64,000 nucleotides of DNA from Streptomyces ortus (GTDB lineage: Bacteria > Actinomycetota > Actinomycetes > Streptomycetales > Streptomycetaceae): NCBI RefSeq assembly GCF_026341275.1, contig NZ_JAIFZO010000001.1, forward strand, positions 325,910-389,909, in the 5' to 3' direction. The position numbers and the translations under genes are program-made. Each line of letters starts with the position of its first letter. Within the stretch, counting starts at the first letter, position 1. The notes beneath the pieces are model-generated. The model was not told the origin of the DNA. It made no database searches and saw nothing but the letters and a program-made list of their open reading frames with translations. Shown here one piece after another: positions 42,851 through 51,501 of this stretch.

Positions 42851-43906
42851 TCAGCCCGGGCGCCGAACCGGTGACGAGGGGTCCGCCGCGGTCGTCGCCC
42901 CGTCCCCGCGCAGGGGCCGGAGCATCAGCGGCACCGCGGTCGGCACCCCCTCCTCCCGGGCCTCCAGGCCATAGGCGTCCCACCACTCGGAGCTGCCGTC
43001 CTCGATGCAGCGCAGCAGCACCCCTTCGCGCAGCGCCCACGGGCAGATGGTCACCTCGTCGATGCCCATCAGCTTCATCGTGGTGTGCGCGACGAGCGCT
43101 CCGGCCAGGGACTGCCCGGCACGCGCGAGGGAGATCCCGGGCAGCAGGGCGCGCTCGGCGGCCGGCAGTGCCGCCAGCCGCTCCACGGCCCTGCCCAGGT
43201 CGGAGCGGGTCATGGTCCGCGTGGTGAAGGGCCCGGAGCGGCCGGGAGCGGCCCCGCACAGCCGCCCCAACTGCTGGAACGTCCGCGAGGTGACGACCGC
43301 GGTCCGCGGTGCCTCCCACCGGATGCGGGCGGCGACATCGCGCAGCTGATGGCGTACGTGGCGACGCAGCAGCCGGATCCGGTGCGGCGACGGCGGATCC
43401 TGGCCGCGGAAGAACTCCCTGGTGAGGAGGTTGGCGCCGAGCGGCAGCGCGATGGCGAAGTCGGGCAGCCGGCTCCGCCCGAAGGCCACCTCGAACGAAC
43501 CGCCCCCGATGTCCAGCAACGCCAGCGGTCCGGCGCGCCAGCCCATCCAGCGCCGGGCGGCCAGGAAGGTCAGCTCGGCCTCCACCTCGCCGGGCAGCAC
43601 ATGCAGCTGCACCCCCGCCTCCGTGGCGATCCGGTCAAGGACCTCGTCGCGGTTCGGGGCGTCCCGCACGATCGCGGTGGCGAACGCGAACGGCCGGTTC
43701 ACCCCCCACCGGCGGCCCTCCGCGCGGGTGTCCCGCACCGCTTCCACCAGCCGGTCCACCTGTTCCGCCGGCAGATGGCCGCCACGCTCCACGTGGGCCG
43801 ACAGGCGCAGCTGACGCTTGGCGGTGTGCACGGGAAGCGGAACAGCTCCATCCGTTTCCGCGATCACCAGTCGCACCGTGTTCGAGCCGACGTCGAGTAC
43901 ACCCAT
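42851..43906 (-). CDS. Ppx/GppA-family phosphatase
   Basis: The 351-residue protein begins MGVLDVGSNTVRL, the phosphate-1 loop of the Ppx/GppA (actin-like ATPase) superfamily, and carries LALLDIGGGSFEVAFG (phosphate-2 loop). A conserved Glu-containing segment EVEAELTFLAARR lies between them. It is expected to degrade polyphosphate or pppGpp. The length is typical of the short actinobacterial form, which lacks the C-terminal HD-like domain of E. coli Ppx. The ATG at 43906 has GGAAGGG six bases upstream; an ATG two codons earlier overlaps that site. The very long frame upstream to 45502 is not coding. Confidence 0.88.
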   Translation of the reverse strand: MGVLDVGSNTVRLVIAETDGAVPLPVHTAKRQLRLSAHVERGGHLPAEQVDRLVEAVRDTRAEGRRWGVNRPFAFATAIVRDAPNRDEVLDRIATEAGVQLHVLPGEVEAELTFLAARRWMGWRAGPLALLDIGGGSFEVAFGRSRLPDFAIALPLGANLLTREFFRGQDPPSPHRIRLLRRHVRHQLRDVAARIRWEAPRTAVVTSRTFQQLGRLCGAAPGRSGPFTTRTMTRSDLGRAVERLAALPAAERALLPGISLARAGQSLAGALVAHTTMKLMGIDEVTICPWALREGVLLRCIEDGSSEWWDAYGLEAREEGVPTAVPLMLRPLRGDGATTAADPSSPVRRPG

Positions 43907-44006
43907 TCGCATCCCTTCCCCGTACCCCCCGCGGTCCCCGGCACACCGCCGACCGCGCACCGGTCCCGCCCTGTTTGGGTCGTTCTGGACGGGTACTCGG
44001 GCCTTC

Positions 44007-44390
44007 ATGGAGAGCTTCGGCAGGGACGCAGTCATCCCGCACGAGGTCGTGGCCGGTTCCGCGCCCTTCGTCGTGGGGCCCCTCGTGGTGGGACTTCTGC
44101 TCACGGCCATGCTGGTCGTCGCGGTGTGGTGGGGCATGCGGGTGCGCAGCCGCGAGCCGGGACCACCGCGCCCCGAGGACCAGCCCCGGCTGCCGGAGAC
44201 GGGCGCGGTGCACGAGATCTCGGAGATGCGCGAACCGGACGAGATGCCGCACGACGGCAGTGTCCTCACCCCGCACGAACTTCGTTCCGCGGGCAACATG
44301 TCCACTCGGCGGGCCAGGGACCAGAAGCGGCGCAGGTGGAGCCGTAACAGCAGTGGCGGCTTCGGTAGCGGTGGCCTCGGCAGCCACTGA
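44007..44390 (+). CDS. Small single-pass membrane protein (DUF6479-like)
   Basis: The 127-residue protein has one membrane helix at about residues 22-44 (PFVVGPLVVGLLLTAMLVVAV), followed by a hydrophilic, acidic then Arg-rich tail. The TGAVHEISEMREPDEMPHDG region is characteristic of a small Streptomyces family of unknown function that I take to be DUF6479. The C-terminus is Gly/Ser-rich. The ribosome site is weak. It lies between the Ppx/GppA-like gene and an F420-type oxidoreductase gene, and no function is inferred. Confidence 0.7.
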   Translation: MESFGRDAVIPHEVVAGSAPFVVGPLVVGLLLTAMLVVAVWWGMRVRSREPGPPRPEDQPRLPETGAVHEISEMREPDEMPHDGSVLTPHELRSAGNMSTRRARDQKRRRWSRNSSGGFGSGGLGSH

Positions 44391-44500
44391 CCCGACCGCG
44401 ACTCGCCCGCCCTTCGACGACTGGACGGCCGGGGTGAGGGCACTCGGGTGCGGCTGCAGGGAGAACGTTTCGGGTCCCCCCGACCGGCTACTCGGGATGT

Positions 44501-45466
44501 ATGGTGCAAATCGGATACACAATGATGACCGAACAGGCCGGCCCCCGTGAGCTCGTACAGCACGTGGTGGCCGCCGAACGGGCGGGCTTCGACTTCTCGG
44601 TCACGTCCGACCACTACTTCCCCTGGCTGACCGAGCAGGGACACGCGCCGTACGCGTGGAGCGTCCTCGGGGCCGCCGCGCAGGCCACGTCCACGATCCC
44701 CCTCATGACGTACGTGACCTGTCCGACGACCCGCTACCACCCGGCGGTCGTCGCGCAGAAGGCCGCCACCACGCAGCTGCTCGCCGAGGGCCGCTTCCGC
44801 CTGGGGCTCGGCTCCGGCGAGAACCTCAACGAGCACGTGGTGGGCGGTGGTTGGCCCGCCGCGCACGTGCGCCTCGAGATGCTGGAAGAAGCCATCGAGA
44901 TCATCCGCGCGCTGTTCGAGGGCAAGAACGTGAACCACCACGGCACGCACTTCGACGTGGAGAACGCCAAGCTCTTCGATCTGCCGGACGAACCGACGCC
45001 GATCGGCGTCGCCGTCTCCGGCGAGCGCTCCTGCGCCCTCGCGGGCCGGCTGGCCGACCTGGTGATCGCGACCGAGCCGAAGGCCGAACTGATCGAGTCC
45101 TTCGACCGGCACGGCGGCAGCGGCAAGCCCAGGGTGGGCCAGTTGCCCGTCTGCTTCGACACCGACAAGGACGCCGCCGTGGCGCGGGCGCACGAGCAGT
45201 TCCGCTGGTCGCTGGGCGGCTGGCCGGTCAACTCCGAACTGCCGGGCCCGGCGGCCTTCGACTCGGCCACCCAGTTCGTCCGGCCCGAGGACGTCGCCGA
45301 GAGCGTCCCGTGCGGCGACGACGTCGAGGCCTTCGTCGAGGCCGTCCGCCCCTACGCCGAGGCGGGCTTCACCGAGGTCGCCCTCGTCCAGATCGGAGGA
45401 GACCACCAGTTCCCCTTCCTGGACTGGGCGGAGAAGAAGCTGCTGCCCGCGCTGAGGAACCTGTGA
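44501..45466 (+). CDS. F420-dependent LLM-class oxidoreductase
   Basis: The 321-residue protein has the TIM-barrel luciferase-like fold with the segments FSVTSDHYFPW, MTYVTCPTTRYHPAVVAQ (cofactor loop), and FRLGLGSGENLNEHVVGGGWP. This pattern matches the F420-dependent glucose-6-phosphate dehydrogenase-like subgroup (TIGR03557 type). It probably uses F420 to oxidise an alcohol or sugar phosphate. The length fits. A VOC gene follows 22 bases later in the same direction, so the two may be co-transcribed. Confidence 0.87.
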   Translation: MVQIGYTMMTEQAGPRELVQHVVAAERAGFDFSVTSDHYFPWLTEQGHAPYAWSVLGAAAQATSTIPLMTYVTCPTTRYHPAVVAQKAATTQLLAEGRFRLGLGSGENLNEHVVGGGWPAAHVRLEMLEEAIEIIRALFEGKNVNHHGTHFDVENAKLFDLPDEPTPIGVAVSGERSCALAGRLADLVIATEPKAELIESFDRHGGSGKPRVGQLPVCFDTDKDAAVARAHEQFRWSLGGWPVNSELPGPAAFDSATQFVRPEDVAESVPCGDDVEAFVEAVRPYAEAGFTEVALVQIGGDHQFPFLDWAEKKLLPALRNL

Positions 45467-45488
45467 ACGCCGAAGTGAAGGGATCACC

Positions 45489-45860
45489 ATGGCCATCGCC
45501 ACGTACAGCCTCGTAGCACTCGACTGCCCGGATCCGCCCGCGCTGGCGGAGTTCTACGCGGGCGTCCTGGGCGGAGAGGTCAAGCGGGACAGTGACGACT
45601 GGTACGACCTGCACGTGCCCGGCGGCCATCGCATCGCCTTCCAGCGGGTTCCGGAACACCGCCCGCCGAACTGGCCGAGCGCCGACGGCGGCTCCCAGCA
45701 GCTGCACCTCGACTTCGACGTGCCGGACCTCGACGAGGCCGAGGCCCAGGTGCTGGCCCTCGGCGCCACTCCGCTGGACCTGGACGACGAGGGGGGCCGC
45801 CGAGGCTTTCGCGTGTACGCGGACCCGGCGGGCCACCCGTTCTGTCTCTGTCGGCACTGA
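45489..45860 (+). CDS. VOC-superfamily (glyoxalase-like) protein
   Basis: The 123-residue protein has two beta-alpha-beta-beta-beta units: LVALDCPDPPALAEFYAGVLGG, then LHLDFDVPDLDEAEAQVLALGA and FRVYADPAGHPFCLCRH. This is the Glyoxalase_6-like fold. His and Glu positions for a complete metal site are not clear, so it could be a binding or resistance protein rather than an enzyme. AAGGGA lies seven bases before the ATG. It follows the F420-type gene closely. Confidence 0.85.
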   Translation: MAIATYSLVALDCPDPPALAEFYAGVLGGEVKRDSDDWYDLHVPGGHRIAFQRVPEHRPPNWPSADGGSQQLHLDFDVPDLDEAEAQVLALGATPLDLDDEGGRRGFRVYADPAGHPFCLCRH

Positions 45861-45983
45861 CGCCCCGGCCACACCGCCCGCCCGGTTCACGGGCAACTGC
45901 CCGGCCGACGGACGGTGGTCCGGCGCCACCGTTCGTCGGCGGGCTCAGCCCGGCGAACCCGTCGGCTCCCCCTCTCCTGCCCC

Positions 45984-46370
45984 TCACGGCCGGTACCGCA
46001 GCGGATGGTCCGACGGCACCTCCACCACCGCGATCCGTGTGCCGTCCGGGTCCGTGAGCCACATCTCGACCAGTCCCCACGGCTCCTTCACCGGTGGCCG
46101 GTCCACCTCGACACCGGCGGCCACGAGTTCCCCGTACGCCGCCCGTACGTCGGCGACCTGGAGCCACAGCCCGACGGCGGGGGAGGGCGGTTCCGTGGAA
46201 CGGCCCGAGATCTCCAGGAAGCCGCCGCCCAGGAAGTAGACGGTGCCGCGCTCGGGGCCCGTACCGAACTCGCGGTAGACGGGCAGCCCCAGCTTCCCGC
46301 CGTAGAAGGCACGGGAACGCTCGGGGTCGGCGGGGCGGAGCAAGGTCCGGCTGCTCAGTACATGCATCAT
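45984..46370 (-). CDS. VOC-superfamily (glyoxalase/bleomycin-resistance-like) protein
   Basis: The 128-residue protein has SSRTLLRPADPERSRAFYGGKLGLPV in the first unit and LWLQVADVRAAYGELVAAG with LTDPDGTRIAVVEVP in the second, typical of the glyoxalase/bleomycin-resistance fold. It is convergent with the preceding VOC gene and divergent from a GNAT gene. The substrate is unknown. Two consecutive Met codons start the frame; either may be used. Confidence 0.85.
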   Translation of the reverse strand: MMHVLSSRTLLRPADPERSRAFYGGKLGLPVYREFGTGPERGTVYFLGGGFLEISGRSTEPPSPAVGLWLQVADVRAAYGELVAAGVEVDRPPVKEPWGLVEMWLTDPDGTRIAVVEVPSDHPLRYRP

Positions 46371-46450
46371 GCGTCCCGAGCGTAAGGGGAGTGGACCGGA
46401 GCGTTACTCTCGTCCGTGCCGAGCCGCGCCCGAGATCGGAGAATCGCTCC

Positions 46451-46990
46451 ATGCCCACCGCTCCCGACGGACCGACCTTTCGCTACGCCGTCGACACCGA
46501 CGTGGACGCCCTGGTCGCACTGATCGAGTCGGCCTACCGGGGGGACTCCAGCCGGACCGGCTGGACCACCGAGGCGGACATCCTGGAAGGGCAGCGGACG
46601 GACCCGGAGGGCGTCCTCGCCGTCATCAAGTCGCCCGACAGCGGACTGCTGATCGTCGAGCGCGACGGCAGGGTGGTCGCTTGCTGCCAGATCGAACACC
46701 GCGGTACGCACGCCTACTTCGGCATGTTCGCGGTCAGCCCCGCACTCCAGGGGGCGGGGCTCGGCAAGGTGATCATCGCCGAGGCGGAGCGGCTGGCCCG
46801 CGAGACCTGGGATGCCGAGGAGATGCACATGACCGTGATCTCCGTACGCGAGGACCTCATCGCCTGGTACGAGCGACGCGGCTACCGCCGTACGGGAGAG
46901 ATGACTCCCTTCCCGTACGGCGACGAGCGGTTCGGCCTGCCGCAGCGGGACGACCTGCAGTTCGAGCTGCTGACGAAGCCGCTCGCATGA
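46451..46990 (+). CDS. GNAT-family N-acetyltransferase
   Basis: The 179-residue protein has the GNAT fold with the acetyl-CoA site FAVSPALQGAGLGKVIIAEAERLA (Q-x-x-G-x-G/A type) and a late IAWYERRGYRRTGEMTPFP. Its N-terminus starts with FRYAVDTDVDALVALIESAYRG, typical of general acetyltransferases. The ATG at 46451 has GGAGA about nine bases upstream. The acceptor amine is unknown. It is divergent from the VOC gene, with a likely TTACTCT -10 region near 46404. Confidence 0.87.
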   Translation: MPTAPDGPTFRYAVDTDVDALVALIESAYRGDSSRTGWTTEADILEGQRTDPEGVLAVIKSPDSGLLIVERDGRVVACCQIEHRGTHAYFGMFAVSPALQGAGLGKVIIAEAERLARETWDAEEMHMTVISVREDLIAWYERRGYRRTGEMTPFPYGDERFGLPQRDDLQFELLTKPLA

Positions 46991-47023
46991 TCGTTACGCC
47001 GCGCCTCGCCCGGTCGGCGTCGG

Positions 47024-47707
47024 TTATGCCGTGAAACGGCCGGTGCGTTTGATCTCCGGGTAGTCCGTGGTCGCGCCGTCCAGCTCCAGGGCGCGGACCA
47101 GCCGCAGATGGTCCTGGGTGTTCACCACCCAGCCGATGATCCGCAGATCCGCCTTGCGCGCACGCTCGACGGTCTCCAGGGTCAGCCGCCGGATGTTCAG
47201 CACCAGGGTCGTGGCGCCGACCGCGGTCGCCCGCTCGACGACGTCCACGCCGTAGCGGCTGGCGACCAGCGCCGTACGGACGCCCGGCACCAGTCGCGCG
47301 ATCTCGGCGATCGCCTCGTCGTGGAAGGACAGCACCTCGACCCGGCCGACCAGGTCGCGCCGGTTCATCACCTCGGCGAGCGCCCGTGCCGCGGCCACGT
47401 CCTTGATCTCCGCCTGGAGCGGGGCCGTGACGGCGTCCAGGACCTCCTCGAACACCGGCACGCGCTCACCGCGTCCCGCGTCCAGCACCCGCAGCTCCGC
47501 GAGGGTTTTCTCGGCGATCGGCCCCGAACCGTCGGTCGTACGGTCCACGTCGGCGTCGTGCATGACGACGAGCGCGCCGTCCTTGCTCAGATGCAGATCC
47601 AGCTCGATCAGGTCGAGACCCGCCTGCTGTGCGGCGGTGAAGGAACGAAGGGTGTTCTCCGGTTCGACACCCATGATCCCGCGATGACCGATGGTGAGGA
47701 AGTTCAA
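47024..47707 (-). CDS. Glycerophosphodiester phosphodiesterase
   Basis: The 227-residue enzyme starts with NFLTIGHRGIMGVEPENTLRSF, the GDPD signature with the first catalytic His and the following Glu. LIELDLHLSKDGALVVMHD (metal ligands and second His) follows, and then EIKDVAAAR. It hydrolyses glycerophosphodiesters to glycerol 3-phosphate and an alcohol. There is no signal peptide, so it acts inside the cell. A TTG at 47707 is taken as the start because GGAG lies seven bases upstream; no ATG or GTG is suitably placed. Length is normal for the short cytoplasmic group. Confidence 0.87.
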   Translation of the reverse strand: MNFLTIGHRGIMGVEPENTLRSFTAAQQAGLDLIELDLHLSKDGALVVMHDADVDRTTDGSGPIAEKTLAELRVLDAGRGERVPVFEEVLDAVTAPLQAEIKDVAAARALAEVMNRRDLVGRVEVLSFHDEAIAEIARLVPGVRTALVASRYGVDVVERATAVGATTLVLNIRRLTLETVERARKADLRIIGWVVNTQDHLRLVRALELDGATTDYPEIKRTGRFTA

Positions 47708-48120
47708 GGGTTGACTCCGCTTCCGTCGACGGCGGCTCGGCTGCCGCGCGGGGCGGTCCCGTGCCCACGCGGCAAGGCCGCAGCCTAATGGCCACGATGC
47801 GTGTTGTACCCGCTCCGGTGGCCGGGAATGACGCCTGCGTGCCGGGAGAACGGGCCCCGCCGCCCCCTCGCGGCTCACCCCCGCGTGGGCGAGTCCTCAA
47901 CGGGTTGACCGAGCCCGGCTGCCCCGGTCCGGCGGCGGACCGCACGAACCTCGGCAGCTACCCCGGCGACGACGGAAGTATGCGCACTCATGGTGTCCCG
48001 CAGGAAAAACAGCGGTGAAGTTGCGGGAGGGCAGGATAATCTCCCGAGGCTCCACTTGTCCCGGGGAGTCCCCCACGCATACGGTGTCCATACGCGAGGT
48101 TCTCCCGTGGAAGGTGAGTC
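47708..48120. promoter_or_regulatory. 413-bp divergent intergenic region
   Basis: No gene is seen. Near the rightward gene, CGGGAG(11 bases)CTCCCG around 48024-48046 forms an inverted repeat around an AT-rich GGATAAT that may be a -10 box. The rest shows nothing clear. Confidence 0.4.
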
Positions 48121-49518
48121 ATGACGGAAATTCTTGTGCCGGTGGGTGCGGAGGAGCAGATTCCTCCCCGGAGCAGGGTGGTGAGCCACCCGGCCTGGCC
48201 CGTGCTCAAGGATGCCGTGGAGCGGATCCGGCCATGGCAGTCCAAGGACGGGTCGATCGACTTCGACGCCGAGGGCGCTCCCGATCCGGCGGACGCCGAC
48301 CTGGCCGTGCGCCGCGTCATGGACACCGTCCAGGAGCTGTCGCCGCTCGTCCCGCACGACGCGGAGTACCACGCGGCGCTCGTCAAGGACCTGCGCCGCT
48401 GGGCCGACGGCGGCTTCAAGGTGCCCGACTTCCTCGACTCGCTGCTGGCCTTCCAGCCCGCGGCACACCGCGAGGACGGCCTCGAACACCTCGTCCTCTT
48501 CCCCATGTACACGCAGAACGGCAATCCGGACCGCAACTTCGAGGCCGTCGTCCTGCGCATGGTTTGGCCCGACTGGCTGGCCGAGCTGGAGCGCACCCGC
48601 TACGACAACCCGCTGTTCTGCGGCATCACCTTCGAGGACTTCACCGCCGGGTACGACACCAACTCGGCCGTCCTCTTCCCCGAGACCATCGCCGTGCGCG
48701 AGGCCCCGGAGCGGTTCAGCTGGGGCGGTATCTTCTGCGACCGCGAGGCCGCCCGCTTCCGCAAGGTCACCGAGGCGGCCGTCGGCACGCTCGGCCTCGA
48801 ACTGCCCGACGACATCAGCGAGATGGTCGGCGACCAGAAGCGCTGCGAGCAGGCCTTCGTCCTGTGGGACATGGTCCACGACCGCACCCACAGCCACGGC
48901 GACCTGCCCTTCGACCCCTTCATGATCAAGCAGCGCCAGCCGTTCTGGATGTACGGCCTGGAGGAGCTGCGCTGCGACCTCACCGCGTTCCGCGAGGCCG
49001 TGCGGCTGGAGGCCGACGGCTTCCCGCAGGGCCGCGACGTGCAGTACGCGGTGCTGTTCGACCGGATGTTCCGCTTCCCGGTGACCGGCGACCGCGTCCG
49101 CAACTACGACGGCCTCGGCGGCCAGCTGCTCTTCGCCTACCTGCACAAGCACGACGTCGTCCGCTGGACCGACAACAAGCTCTTCATCGACTGGCAGCGC
49201 GCCCCGCAGGTCACCAACGACCTGTGCGCCGAGATCGAGAAGCTGTACCGCGACGGCATCGACCGTCCGAAACTCGTCCACTGGTTCGCCGCGTACGACC
49301 TGGTCTCCCAGTACCTCGCCCCGCACCCCGGTTCCCGCTGGGCGAAGGGTCCCGACGCCCTCGATCTGACGCTGCCGCCGCGGAAACTGGTGGACGACGT
49401 GCTTCCGGACGAGTTTCCCCTGAGCATGTTCTATGAGGCACTCTCCAAGAAGCTGAAGAACGTGATCGCGCAGACGAAGGGCATCACCGCGGCGAGTGCC
49501 GAGCGGGTGGCCGCGTGA
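48121..49518 (+). CDS. DUF6421-type protein of unknown function
   Basis: The 465-residue soluble protein is a conserved Streptomyces type that I take to be DUF6421. A potential metal or catalytic cluster is seen in LWDMVHDRTHSHGDLPFDPF, with three His and several Asp, and a Trp-rich FWMYGLEELRCDL follows. There is no signal peptide or membrane segment. The last four bases overlap a possible GTG start of the SDR gene (49515), and the next two genes follow in the same direction without gaps, so it is the first gene of a three-gene operon. No reaction can be assigned from sequence alone. Confidence 0.78.
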   Translation: MTEILVPVGAEEQIPPRSRVVSHPAWPVLKDAVERIRPWQSKDGSIDFDAEGAPDPADADLAVRRVMDTVQELSPLVPHDAEYHAALVKDLRRWADGGFKVPDFLDSLLAFQPAAHREDGLEHLVLFPMYTQNGNPDRNFEAVVLRMVWPDWLAELERTRYDNPLFCGITFEDFTAGYDTNSAVLFPETIAVREAPERFSWGGIFCDREAARFRKVTEAAVGTLGLELPDDISEMVGDQKRCEQAFVLWDMVHDRTHSHGDLPFDPFMIKQRQPFWMYGLEELRCDLTAFREAVRLEADGFPQGRDVQYAVLFDRMFRFPVTGDRVRNYDGLGGQLLFAYLHKHDVVRWTDNKLFIDWQRAPQVTNDLCAEIEKLYRDGIDRPKLVHWFAAYDLVSQYLAPHPGSRWAKGPDALDLTLPPRKLVDDVLPDEFPLSMFYEALSKKLKNVIAQTKGITAASAERVAA

Positions 49519-49556
49519 GCGACCGCGTCCGGAACACTGCTCAGGAGGCGAAGACC

Positions 49557-50321
49557 ATGGGGAACGGCAGCGGTGGGGCACTGAGCGGCGCGGTGATCGC
49601 GGTGGCCGGCGCGGGTGGTCCGGTGGGCCGGGCGACCCTGCTGCGGCTCGCCGAGGCCGGTGCCGTGGTCGTGGGGGCCGACAACGACCCGGAGCGGCTG
49701 GCCGAGGCCGTGGACGCGGCCCGTTACGCGCACGGCGGCGCCACCGTCGTCGGCGACACGGTCGACCTCCTCGACCGGGACTCGGCCAGGGACTGGGCCG
49801 CGCGCACGGAGAAGGAGTTCGGGCGGGTCGACGGACTGGTCCACCTCGTCGGCGGCTGGCGCGGCAGCGAGACCTTCACCAAGACCAGTCTCGACGACTG
49901 GGACCTGCTGGAGCTGCTGCTCATCCGTACCGTGCAGCACACCTCCCTCGCCTTCCACGAGGCACTGCAGCGCAGCGACCGCGGCCGGTACGTCCTGATC
50001 AGCGCCGCGGGCGCGGGCAAGCCCACCGCGGGCAACGCCGCGTACGCCGCCGCCAAGGCCGCCGCCGAGGCGTGGACGCTGGCCATGGCCGACTATTTCC
50101 GCAAGGCCGGGAAGTCCGAGGGCGCCGATGGGCCGACGTCCGCCGCCGCCATCCTGGTGGTGAAGGCGCTGGTGCACGACGCGATGCGCGCGGAGCGGCC
50201 GAACGCGAAGTTCGCGGGCTTCACGGACGTCGAGGATCTCGCCGAGTCCATCGCCGGTGTCTGGGAGCAGCCCGCCCGAGAAGTGAACGGAAAGCGTCTG
50301 TGGCTGACCGAGAAGCCGTGA
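49557..50321 (+). CDS. Short-chain dehydrogenase/reductase
   Basis: The 254-residue protein has a Rossmann site VAGAGGPVGRATLLRLAEAG (a variant of TGxxxGxG), VHLVGGW in place of NNAG, and the catalytic SAAGAGKPTAGNAAYAAAKAA with Ser, Tyr-x-x-x-Lys. The ATG at 49557 has AGGAGG eight bases upstream; an alternative GTG at 49515 overlaps the upstream stop and adds 14 residues. Its end overlaps the threonine-aldolase start (GTGA). It probably oxidises or reduces a hydroxy compound used or made by the flanking enzymes. Confidence 0.87.
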   Translation: MGNGSGGALSGAVIAVAGAGGPVGRATLLRLAEAGAVVVGADNDPERLAEAVDAARYAHGGATVVGDTVDLLDRDSARDWAARTEKEFGRVDGLVHLVGGWRGSETFTKTSLDDWDLLELLLIRTVQHTSLAFHEALQRSDRGRYVLISAAGAGKPTAGNAAYAAAKAAAEAWTLAMADYFRKAGKSEGADGPTSAAAILVVKALVHDAMRAERPNAKFAGFTDVEDLAESIAGVWEQPAREVNGKRLWLTEKP

Positions 50322-51409
50322 ACCCCGGCCGGGAGGCCGTGAACCCGCCGAAGACGGATGCCCGGCGGCGCCACGACCCGCAGGTGCGCGGCTTCGCCAG
50401 CGACAACTACGCGGGGGCCCACCCCGAGGTCCTCGCAGCGCTGGCCCTCGCCAACGGCGGCCACCAGATCGCGTACGGCGAGGACGACTACACCGGCCAC
50501 CTCCAGCAGGTGATCCGCGGACACTTCGGGGCGGGCGCCGAGGCGTACCCCGTCTTCAACGGCACGGGCGCCAACGTCGTGGCACTGCAAGCGCTCACAG
50601 ACCGCTGGGGCGCGGTGATCTGCGCGGAGAGCGCGCACATCAACGTCGACGAGGGCGGCGCTCCCGAGCGCATGGGCGGGCTCAAACTGCTCACGGTGGC
50701 CACGCCCGACGGCAAGCTCACGCCCGAGCTGATCGACCGGCAGGCCTACGGCTGGGACGACGAGCACCGGGCCATGCCACAGGTCGTGTCGATCACCCAG
50801 AACACCGAACTGGGCACGGTCTACACGCCCGACGAGGTCCGCGCCATCTGTGAGCACGCCCACGGACACGGCATGAAGGTGCACCTCGACGGCGCCCGGA
50901 TAGCCAACGCCGCCGCCTCCTTGGACGTACCGATGCGGGCGTTCACCAACGCGGTCGGCGTGGACGTCCTGTCCTTCGGCGGCACGAAGAACGGCGCGCT
51001 GTTCGGCGAGGCCGTCGTCGTCCTGAACCGCGACGCCGTCAGCCACATGAAGCATCTGCGCAAGCTGTCGATGCAGCTCGCCTCCAAGGCGCGCTTCGTG
51101 TCGGTGCAGTTGGAGGCCCTGCTCGCCAAGGACCTGTGGCTGCGCAACGCCCGCCACGCCAACGAGATGGCCCAGCGCCTGGCCGAGGGCGTACGCGCGG
51201 TGCACGGCGTCGAGATCCTGTACCCGGTACAGGCCAACGCGGTCTTCGCCCGCCTGCCCCACGACGTGAGCGAACGCCTGCAGAAGCGCTACCGCTTCTA
51301 CTTCTGGGACGAGGCCGCGGGAGACGTCCGCTGGATGTGCGCCTTCGACACGACCGAGGACGACGTCGACGGTTTCCTGGCGGCACTCAAGGAAGAAATG
51401 GCGGCCTAG
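50318..51409 (+). CDS. Threonine aldolase / beta-eliminating lyase family PLP enzyme
   Basis: The enzyme of about 363 residues has FASDNYAGAHPEVLAAL at the start, YGEDDYTGHLQQ, the loop VFNGTGANVVALQAL, HLDGARIANAAASL (Asp for the pyridine N) and the PLP lysine in SFGGTKNGALFGE. This matches low-specificity L-threonine aldolases, which cleave L-threonine or allo-threonine to glycine and acetaldehyde. The start is ambiguous: GTGs at 50300, 50318 and 50339 are in frame, because an EAVNP unit is directly repeated. The GTG overlapping the SDR stop (50318) is preferred. A strong terminator follows the stop. Confidence 0.88.
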   Translation: MNPGREAVNPPKTDARRRHDPQVRGFASDNYAGAHPEVLAALALANGGHQIAYGEDDYTGHLQQVIRGHFGAGAEAYPVFNGTGANVVALQALTDRWGAVICAESAHINVDEGGAPERMGGLKLLTVATPDGKLTPELIDRQAYGWDDEHRAMPQVVSITQNTELGTVYTPDEVRAICEHAHGHGMKVHLDGARIANAAASLDVPMRAFTNAVGVDVLSFGGTKNGALFGEAVVVLNRDAVSHMKHLRKLSMQLASKARFVSVQLEALLAKDLWLRNARHANEMAQRLAEGVRAVHGVEILYPVQANAVFARLPHDVSERLQKRYRFYFWDEAAGDVRWMCAFDTTEDDVDGFLAALKEEMAA

Positions 51410-51448
51410 CGCCGGCCTGGCGCTCCCCCCCCGAGGACTCCCGGGCAA

Positions 51449-51488
51449 CGCCCGAGGTACGGCCCGTGACCGGGCCGTACCTCGGGCG
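51449..51488. terminator. Bidirectional terminator hairpin, 18-bp perfect stem
   Basis: Bases 51449-51466 pair perfectly with 51471-51488 around the loop TGAC. It lies between the convergent threonine-aldolase (+) and acyltransferase (-) genes. Confidence 0.9.
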
Positions 51489-51501
51489 GAGCGCTGTGCG
51501 C

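Noticed and set aside
43907..45502. Upstream extension of the Ppx/GppA-like frame to 883 residues
   Set aside because: It runs antisense to the F420-type gene and lacks similarity; a good ribosome site precedes the ATG at 43906.
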